From: Cephalothrix spiralis
Lineage: Eukaryota > Nemertea > Palaeonemertea > Archinemertea > Cephalotrichidae
Reading direction: 5' to 3'
Assembly (NCBI GenBank): GCA_032353305.1
Contig: JAUCNG010401807.1
Location: 1 to 10,520 of the forward strand
Length of the DNA: 10,520 nt
Shown: in pieces, positions 1-8,500 of the stretch
How the letters are laid out: the number at the start of each line of letters is the position of its first letter
How positions within the stretch are numbered: the stretch's first letter is position 1
Translations under genes and position numbers: made by a program
The notes under the pieces: generated by a model
What the model saw: the letters and a program-made list of their open reading frames with translations, nothing else
What the model was told of the DNA's origin: nothing
Database searches by the model: none

Positions 1-77
1 GGTGTCCGAGCCGGGTCTCGAACCCGGGACCTCCGGATTCAGAGTCCGACGATCTACCACCTTGCCACCGAGCCGCA
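1..77 (-). mobile_element. tRNA-like SINE head (Gln-CTG-like), probably not functional
   Basis: On the minus strand this reads as a tRNA: A box TGGCAAGGTGGTAG, an anticodon arm with loop CTCTGAA (anticodon CTG, glutamine), and a T arm CCGGG-TTCGAGA-CCCGG that pairs perfectly. The acceptor stem pairs poorly, with two mismatches and two wobbles in seven. A related copy lies at 7931-8006, also starting with gtgtc on the + strand, so this is more likely the head of a tRNA-derived SINE than a working tRNA gene. Its body would lie before position 1. The high-coordinate end abuts foldback repeat copy 1. Confidence 0.6.
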
Positions 78-474
78 CAACCCCATCAACCCTTATATTT
101 TTGGAAAGCTTGTGGAAGTTCTAGGTTCAAGTTTATATTTTCGAAACGGTCGGGCCCATTTTGGGGCTTCAGGGGCCAAATTAACATATATTTTTTAAAG
201 GTTTCCAAAAAGGGTCGAACCCGCTATGCTCTGATTCAACAATAAGATACAATTTTCGATTGACTTTGACCAATTTTAGGAGCCCAGGGCAAATTTAGAT
301 TGTTTCGAAAAAAATGATAATTTGGCCCAAAGTTGGCCCGACCCTTTCAAAAATATAAACTTGAACCCAGAATTGTCACAGGCTTTAGAAAAATATAAGG
401 GTTGATGGGGTTTAGGCCCGCACTTCCGGGGGGCCGAAAACTGGGTTTAACCCAAAAAATTTCATAAACTTGTG
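78..474 (-). repeat. Foldback (MITE-like) repeat, copy 1, left end truncated
   Basis: The sequence from 78 (ccccatcaacccttatattt) to about 195 returns as its reverse complement at about 310-412 (aaatataagggttgatgggg), with about 100 bases of loop. The loop matches the loops of copies 2 and 3 in reverse orientation (ccaattttaggagccc at 269-284), hence the minus sign. The right arm runs on through cccgcacttccgg and ends ttcataaacttgtg near 474. The matching outer part of the left arm is missing and the tRNA-like head stands there instead. No coding capacity. Transposon class not determined. Confidence 0.75.
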
Positions 475-787
475 TAATGAAGTACAACTTATGCTCTGGA
501 GGGCAAATACGTCCTCGCTTCATTTATTAAGGTAATGATATGTATTCAAAGATACTTAAAACGTATCTTGATAATTGTAAACAATTCTTGTATTAAATAT
601 GACGTTATCTAACTATTATATATTATATTGATACTAAGTATTATAAGAAATCAATTATAAATTTTGTATTAATAAAATAATATGGATAAAAAAGTCAATA
701 GTATATGGTTCATTTATACATTATTGAATAAATATACTGCTGACGAAGGTCGAATTAACTGTTACTGCTACTGTTTTTGATTCAAAG
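475..787. other. AT-rich intron without recognised features
   Basis: This stretch between foldback copies 1 and 2 is very AT-rich, with runs such as tattatattgatactaag. I see no exon with flanking splice sites, no RNA gene and no repeat shared with the rest of the window. Confidence 0.5.
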
Positions 788-1154
788 TCCCCCGCCAAAA
801 TCTCGGAAGTGCGGGCCGGTTCAAGTTTAAATTTTCGAAAGGGTCTGGCCCATTTTTGGGCCTCAGGGCCCAAATTATCATTTTTTTCGAAAAAATCTAA
901 ATCCCTGGGCTCCTAAAATTGGTCAAGCTCAATCAAAAATGGTATCTTATGGTTGTATTGGACCTTGCAGATCAGAAAATATCGGGTTCGACCCTTTTTG
1001 GAAAAATGATAATTTGGCCCTTGAAGCCCCAAAATAGCCCCGACCCTTTCGAAAATATAAATTTGAACCTAGAATTTCCACAAGCTTTCCAAAAATATAA
1101 GGGTTGATGGGGTTTAGGCCCGCACTTTAACCCTAAAAGTTCCATAAACTTGTG
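788..1154 (+). repeat. Foldback (MITE-like) repeat, copy 2, left arm internally deleted
   Basis: Begins with cccccgccaaaatctcgg, the reverse complement of the outer right arm of copy 3, then jumps to ggttcaagtttaaattttcg, skipping the ccccatcaaccc segment. The right arm (about 1010-1154) is complete through aaatataagggttgatgggg and ends ttccataaacttgtg. The loop around 905-990 (cctaaaattggtcaagctca) matches that of copy 3 in the same orientation. The small open frame across it (919-1107) is made entirely of repeat sequence and is not a gene. Confidence 0.75.
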
Positions 1155-2131
1155 AATCTAATAAAATAAGGATGTATGAGGAGAAAGTCCCTTCCATTTC
1201 ATAAATTGGGAGAATTACATGTGATTTTTCATAACTTCCGTTGAAATCAATGTACAAAAAAAAATTAAAATAAAATTTTACGCTTCTTTAAATGCATGAC
1301 GTATTTAGTGACTTGTTTAAAAATAGCATCTAAATTGTAGTTTTACCTGGTTATACCGTTTAAAATCAATCGAAAACTTTTGCGTAAAGCATTTATACTT
1401 CTTTGTAACGTATTGATTCTCCAAAAATAATGAATTTGCAATAATATTCTTTGGTAAAAAGCAATAACAAGAGAATTCCAAATATATAAAATTGGGCGAA
1501 ATTCTCGTATTTAAATATTAAAGAGATTTCACTTTGCTTTGGATAGAATTAAACGCGAGGGGCGTATCGTATCAAGTTGTAATTCATTTTCGAAAAATAT
1601 ATAGCATTTAAGGACGGGCGTCAGACGGACTTCTCGAAATAGACACAGATGGTCCGCTTTCTCGGGCATTTACCCGTATGCTCGCACTATAATCTAATGA
1701 TCTAGTAAGGGACAAAACATTTCTCGCCTCGTTTCGCTCGGCATAAGATAATATCATTTTAGGTTTATTTGTGCGTGCCAAACTTGATTTTATGATAAGA
1801 GTATCTGAATGAATTATATGCATTGATTTATTGTAAAGCAAAAATATTTTGGTAGTATCGAAGGAAGTTATTAGAAAATCCGCTCATATTATCATAAAAT
1901 CTCATCAATTGTTTTTTTAAGTAATTTTACAGAAAAAACACAAACACGGAAATTACTCAAAGTGCAAGCTTTCGGTTTTTCTTAGCCTTCGTCAAAATCT
2001 CCTAAAAATTAAAAAATAAAATTGAGATAGCTGAAACGACTTTGAGGCCTGCTCTCTGAATGATTTGTGATTGTGCCCACTAACCCCCAGCGATCAATAA
2101 CCGTTTTTTGTAACTCTAATCATATTTTCAG
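1155..2131. other. Intron upstream of exon A
   Basis: AT-rich, ending in the polypyrimidine tract and cag acceptor at 2131. No MRH-like coding segment with usable splice sites was found, so the preceding exon, which must end in phase 1, probably lies before the window. A patch at about 1615-1770 is less AT-rich and includes ctcgcctcgtttcgctcgg, possibly a transposon relic. The minus-strand open frame over it (1608-1841) resembles no protein I recognise. Confidence 0.55.
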
Positions 2132-2594
2132 AATCTGATGGAACTGCTTTGAGTCTTGGACAGTACACTTCTTCTCCGACTTACGATACGAATACGAAAT
2201 CAGTAGTTTTAAAGTATCAAGGAGGTTCTCCATGTGGAGCAGGAAAAATCAACTCTACAATACGGTTTATTTGTACCCCAGGAAAAGTTACTAGTAGCCC
2301 CCTATTGGCAAATAAGGCAAACGATGAATGTTTATACGAATTCGAGTGGCACACTTCTGCGGCTTGTGTGATGGGTGAAAAAACCGGAGACAAATGTAAA
2401 ATTGATTACGAAGAAGCAGGCTATCATTTTGACCTATCGAAATTGACGAAAGGTGGCGACAAAGCGTCGTATCTGGCTGCGACCGCCGACTACGACTACT
2501 TTATTAATGTTTGCGCCGCCGTTCAAGGCACAAGTTGCGCCGGATCGAATCATGGTAATGCAGGGATTTGCCAAGTGAAGAAAAATGATGGAAA
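2132..2594 (+). CDS. IGF2R: Exon A: end of MRH repeat n and start of repeat n+1
   Basis: The acceptor is ttttcag at 2125-2131 and the donor is gtaagt at 2595. It enters in phase 1 and leaves in phase 2, encoding 153 full codons. Residues 2-75 close repeat n: a lG segment (SLGQYTSS), the strand VVLKYQGGSPC, the strand TIRFIC and the hallmark CLYEFEWHTSAAC. Repeat n+1 then opens with DKCKIDY, FDLSKL, DYFINVC, TSC and GICQV. The Q of GICQV (codon 2572-2574) is the position that contacts mannose-6-phosphate in vertebrate receptors. Repeat n has isoleucine where the binding arginine should be and no glutamate 5-10 residues before the YEF tyrosine, so it probably does not bind phosphomannose. A potential N-glycosylation site (NST) lies in the KINSTIRF strand. 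The open frame reads past the donor only to a stop at 2596, which supports the donor choice. Confidence 0.92.
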
Positions 2595-5500
2595 GTAAGT
2601 TATCGCAAAAGCTAATCATTAGCTTTTGGTTATCGTCATATTTGGTGTGAGACTACTATTTCATTTCCAGTCGATGCCGTTGAAGTTCAAACCTGAGGGG
2701 GAATTATGATTTTTATTGGAGATTTGAATTATAGTATATTAGGATTTTCTTAATTGGTAATACAAAAATTGGGCCATTGCCTCAATCGGTAATCGAATGG
2801 GACGAAAAATGTACTTTTTACAATTTTCGGTTGTACTCAATATTAAAATTGTGTATGGTTAAATGGGATTGAAAGTCCTTCATACACATGTATTTGATTT
2901 GCCTAGTGATTATTAATGTTCTTAATTTTTTATTTGCTATGTTTTTGTTGGTAATAATATAAATATATATTATATATTATCCAGGTTTATGGATCTTTTG
3001 GCGTCCAACCTTCAGACCCCAGTTCTCGCCCACCCCTATCCCGCGAAAATCTCGGAAGTTGGGGCCTAAACCCCATCAGCCCTTATATTTTTGGAAAGCT
3101 TGTGGAAATTCTAGGTTCAATTTTTTCTCTCTCGAAGGAGCTTTGATGCCTCTAAAATTGGTTAAACTCAATTAAAATGGTATCTTATTGCATTGGACCA
3201 TGTCGATCGGAAAATATCGGGTACGACTTTTTTTTGGAACCTTAATTTTTTTTTGAGAGAAAAAACAGCAAATTTGGCTCCTGAGGCCCCAAAATGAGCC
3301 TGACCTTTTTGAAAATATAAACTTGAACCTAGAATTTCTACATGCTTTCCAAAAATATAAAGGTTGATGGGGTTTATGCCCCCACTTCCGAGATTTTGCG
3401 GGGGACGAAAACTGGGGTCTGAAGTTTGGACGACAAAAGTTCCATAAACCTGTGTATAATCAAAGAACACCATTTATTGTGAAAATAATTTAATATTAAA
3501 AATTAATTTAATTTACAGCATGGTATTCAATATTGGTCAACCAAATCAGACATTGCACTACTTAAATGGTTTTATAAAACTTACCTATACTCATGGTGAC
3601 GCGTATAGCAGTGGAGTCCTACGAACGTCTCAAATAGCATTTATGTGTGATCGGAGCAAGGGGGTCGGGACCCCAGAATTTGTCGAAGAAGCCCAGCAAA
3701 CATACAGTTTTCGATGGTTTACAAAATATGCTTGTCCTGAATCGCCGATAGAGTGCTCTGTTGTCGATCCCAAAAACGGAAAGGAGTATGATTTATCAAG
3801 GTATGTTGATTTTGATTTTAGGGGCAGCGGGTCAAATCGAAAGTTTTTAAAGTTCCATGGTGCGAGGTCAAAGTGGAAAGTACAGAATATATAACGAGAA
3901 AATCTATAATCCCAAAATCTATAATTAGGGGAGGGGTTTTTAATTTTAAAATTTCTAAAATATCGTCATTGTTCTTCTTTTTTGGAAAAAATACATTGGC
4001 TCAAAAATAATAATTTTGGTGCCAAAAAAACCCTGGACCTCATCAAACAATTATGAACAGTTAAGGGGTCCGTGGGTAAACTTCCTGGCCGCCGCTGATG
4101 GCCTCTCCCCCTCTCCCTGATTCTCAATGGATTTGAGTCGCTAAGAAAAGTGACATGGTCCCTGGACTTTATTGAGTTTATCTAATATCTGAACCATTGG
4201 GGTTGTTTTTTTACCATTTTTTGTCCTCGCCATTTTTTCAATTCAATTGTGCGACAAAAGAATAATGTTAAAACGATAACCAATTAAGATTGCCTTTCAC
4301 CGAATATCGATCGTTTATTTTCAGTCTTGCAAATAATAAGGGTAATTGGATTGCAACGGACGACACGAATCCTTCAAAAATAAGAAAGTTTTACATCAAT
4401 ATTTGTCGGCCTGTGCATACTGTTTCAGTTGGAAATGGTTGTGACTCATTTGCTGGTTCATGCATGACCACTTTCCAAGGTGATGGGGTAAGTACTTACA
4501 AGGGTGCCTTATTTTGGCGCTAAAATTCTCTGCTCGAACCTTCGGTGTCGTACACGTGATGGGACCTCGTCCCTAATCGTGGGGCCGCACGGGCTCTTGT
4601 TATTCAGGCGTCTTTGGCGTTTTTTTTAATCTTAAACGTGTATCAGGTCGTTGATTCATTACACATACGGTTTTACTCATGTTTTACCACTCAGAAACTC
4701 GTGCATATTAATTAGCGCGTATTAATCGTCGAACTGCATAAATTAAAAATGAATTTATATCTCCTGATCTGTCACTAAATGCTAGAGTCGGGTCAACGCG
4801 TCATTCATAAATTAACCTTGTACTTGCAAAACACTAGTGGCTGGGAACTTGCCAAACTAGGCCTCATAATTTGATATATCAAATGATTTATAAGACATCG
4901 TTATCATGTTTTAAAATCGATTTACTCTCCTTTCCCGTGAACCAAGACCAAGAGGGCATAGAACCGATTAAATCTTGTCTTTTAAATATTGTCTTTTAAA
5001 TGTTCATTGGTACGCGTTTTTTCACCTGGGAGTAAATCGACCAGACCGCGCACCAGTTTGATCGATTCACTCCGCGCGAAAACATGTACCAGAACGAGTC
5101 CAAAAAAATCATCGAATTCCAAGATGTACATTTATACTATATATAATCTTTTATTATTTAACACTAAACGGGTCCGTTTAGCCAGTCATGAATTTAAAAA
5201 AGTGGCATTTTCGCATAAATAGCACAACACAGTGGATCATGTAATAAATAACTAAATCTGGTCGAGTATTATATTTTCGATGAGAACTGAGCTAGTTCAC
5301 AAAAAACACCGAAACAGTTATTCGACAAAACGCTTGTGTAAATGCAACTACAGATGAAATTGATACCTTAAGCGATTAATTGAAATTAGGCTTTAGACTG
5401 CAATTTATTTTCATTTGTAAACAATATATATATATATATATCATATTAGATAACACTGTTTAATTAGATCGATTTTTTCGTCCTGTAATTATTGTAAACA

Positions 5501-8500
5501 TTAATAATCGTATAAGAGAATATCCATATCGAATATCGATAACTATAGATATATAATTTGTTTATTTCTGTGCCGTCGAGACATAAATATTAACAAATAA
5601 CTAATCGCTAAAAAATCATCAATATATAGACGTAAATTTTATATTTATCTTTTTTTCATATTTTTATATACTGCATTCGATTTTGATTTATATTTGTTGA
5701 ACGTTTATTATAAATCGCTAAGTGCATAATTATTGGGCTGCCAATTCCTAAATCGGCTAAGCCCATTATATGTTCTTGGACAATTTAATGCTAAACAACC
5801 CATGTCACAAATTCAATCTAATTAAATATTGGTTGGTTTTTCTGAAATTCGAGCACAAAATCTTTTTAATAATATTTCAATTTAATTAAATAATTATATT
5901 TTATATCTATTTTATTGATTTTTAATAGGAACATATATCTATCGGTAATCTGGGAGTACCAAGTTCTGGTCCGCGAGCTGAGAAAGATGGGACTATTTTG
6001 ATAGAGTACAAAAATGGTTCCATTTGTACGGAGACAGATGGTACAAAAATTGCATACACCACTAAAATTACTTTGAGATGCAAGAAGGGCGCAATTGTAA
6101 GTACCAATGGTTAATATACATTTATAAATGAGAAAGTGAGACATTTTTCAAATTCCAGGATCCGGGAAAGTCCGTTCATTTATATTGGGATTTTTGCCGC
6201 TAAATCTCTTTCCAGTCATCACTCGCAGGCATAAAAGTAATTAAGTCATAATATGACGTAAAAGTGACTGTTCCCAGTTCCCTATTAAATTATGTTGATA
6301 CACTGTAAATGATATTTAAGTAAAAACTATAAAAGCTGGAAATGTCATTTCAATTTTGGAAAAAGTTGTCGTTCGGGTCTACTGGTTCTTGACTGGTTGT
6401 CAAAATTGTCGCCACTGACTGTCATCTAGACTTTTTGAAGATGTCGCGACAGGAAATATATGTTAGACATGTCAGGGAAAATTCATGGAAATGTCATGGA
6501 ATTTTGTTTTCTGAAAGTTGCGGCCACCCTTTTTAGATCTAAAGCCGTAAAAGTCCCATATTTTATATCTCTAGATTTTCGTTTTACCATTTGAGGGTTT
6601 TCTACTAGAACAGGTGGTCACACGCAAAGAATCACCTGAGCTCTTTGTTTGTGGCCAAAGGGATTAATTTAGGGAGAAAGCGGATTGTTCCTCTCGGGGT
6701 CTACCACAAATCAAGCAGACACTTCCTGATTAAAACAAACTGTTTTACTTTTTAGGTAACGGTGCCCAAGTATCAAAGTCAAAAAGGAAACTGCCAATTC
6801 ATGTTTCTCTGGGAAACGGAAGCAGCATGCCCTATCGTAGATACAAGTAAGTTAAATTAGGAGAACACATCCATTACATTAACTATACCCAGATAGTGCA
6901 ATAAGATTATATTTTGTCCGATGTTCGTTCAGGGCCCGAATGCTCTTATCGTGCATGCTCTTGAACCAAGACGCCATTCTGCGAAAAATAATTACCTTCG
7001 ACATTTTGCCATCATCATTCTGTGATAGCATCATCATATTTTTGAGATTTTTGCACTGAGTTTGCAGGGATATATTTTTAATTTGCTATATCGATGAAAA
7101 GTATTTAAACACCATAAACATATATCTTTCTAGAAAGGTATTTGAACATATATCTAAACTCTGCAAATCGTTTCTACAGTCAATTAGCGGTTAAGAAAAA
7201 ATCAACTTTTTATTTTTAAAAAACAATTTTGATCCATTTTTTTAAATTCAGAAAAATTAATCTTGTGATGATTCACCAAAATATATAAAAGGTAACGAAA
7301 AACAACGAGATTACATTGCAGATAATCATATTAGGAAGATATCTGCAGAGTTTCAAGAAGGTCCGAGGATACATCTGAGAGCTATTGAAATTTGAATGCA
7401 ACAAAACTGATGAATTTTCGAATGCCTTAAAATTGACATTTTGCGATTTCATTCCACCCACCTGCTATATGACAGGGTAAAAACTATTTTAGGGACTTCC
7501 TCAACATGTAGGCACGAATCCTCTAAACTAAAAAAATCAATATATGCAATAAAAAAATTCAAAACTTTCATGCTAACTCAGTGCACACACTGCACAGAGA
7601 TTAATGAAAAGCGCCCCGTTATACTAAATATGGGCTCCCAATTTAGCGTAGTATGTTGTTTAGATAGGACATGTCAATTGTACCACTAATAGACGCTATA
7701 TTTTTCAGAAGCTGTTGGTGGAAATTGCACAATCAAAGATCCAAATTCAGATTACGTATTTAGCTTGCTTCAACTAAGAAAGAAGAAAAATAAAACGTAT
7801 TCTGCAACTAGTACAGATGGAAAAACAACATTTAAGGTAAGTGTAGTTTTAAGTTTAGTTGACGCATTATTTAACCTGACCGAACCACCCAGTAGGCAGT
7901 GTACGCTGAAGACTTTACTGATGGAAAGAAGTGTCTAGCCCGGGTCTCGAACCCGGTATCTCCGGATCTAAAGACCAACCCTCTACCACTTTGCCACCGG
8001 GCACAATGTTTAGATTGGTTGAATACAGACTAAAGAGGGCTATAAATGAAAAACTTTAACAGTTGAGCTGTAAATGAGGCTTTAGCCTTGTAGATATGAC
8101 CAAAATTAACAAGGTTATTAAAAAATTTAGGTACAACTTAAGATGTCAGCCTAGAAATATAATACATGCGATGCACTTATCGATTAGCCCGTGAGATCAT
8201 ATGTGCATATGATTACATTACACACCAAGCCGTGGCAATTACATTATTCGCAAATGCCTTTGATTTTACATTTTCGCAACCGAGTCTGGAGCACTGGGTG
8301 GCTGTCCATATACTTAAGATCTGTCGGCTAGAGATGAGATTGAACGGGTTGTAACTCACGGCAATGAGATGAGGTCGACTGAGCTAACCGGGCCAATTTT
8401 TTCCAAACCTTAAGAAACCAATTTGAAGTTCGAAAAATAAAAATTAATATAAATTTATGTAATTTTGAATTCAGCTCATTTAATTTTGCTAAATAAATAC

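Noticed and set aside
1-77. Functional tRNA-Gln gene
   Set aside because: The acceptor stem has mismatches and a diverged relative exists at 7931-8006, so a SINE head is the simpler reading.
919-1107. 62-codon open frame on the + strand
   Set aside because: It lies entirely inside foldback repeat copy 2 and spells out its loop and right arm.
1608-1841. 77-codon open frame on the minus strand
   Set aside because: No recognisable domain, no splice support and opposite strand to the receptor gene; chance frame in a less AT-rich patch.
3168-3473. 101-codon open frame on the minus strand
   Set aside because: Overlaps foldback copy 3; composition follows the repeat and no protein family is recognisable.
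3801-3894. Continuation of exon B past its donor
   Set aside because: The MRH repeat continues exactly from the donor at 3801 into exon C at 4325; the read-through residues do not fit the domain.
4989-5222. 77-codon open frame in the intron between exons C and D
   Set aside because: No MRH features, no flanking splice sites in the needed phase, and exon C to exon D joins perfectly without it.
5866-6144. Two minus-strand open frames over exon D
   Set aside because: Shadows of the well-supported + strand exon.
7441-7689. 82-codon open frame before exon F
   Set aside because: Lies in the intron, has no recognisable domain, and exon E to exon F joins in frame without it.
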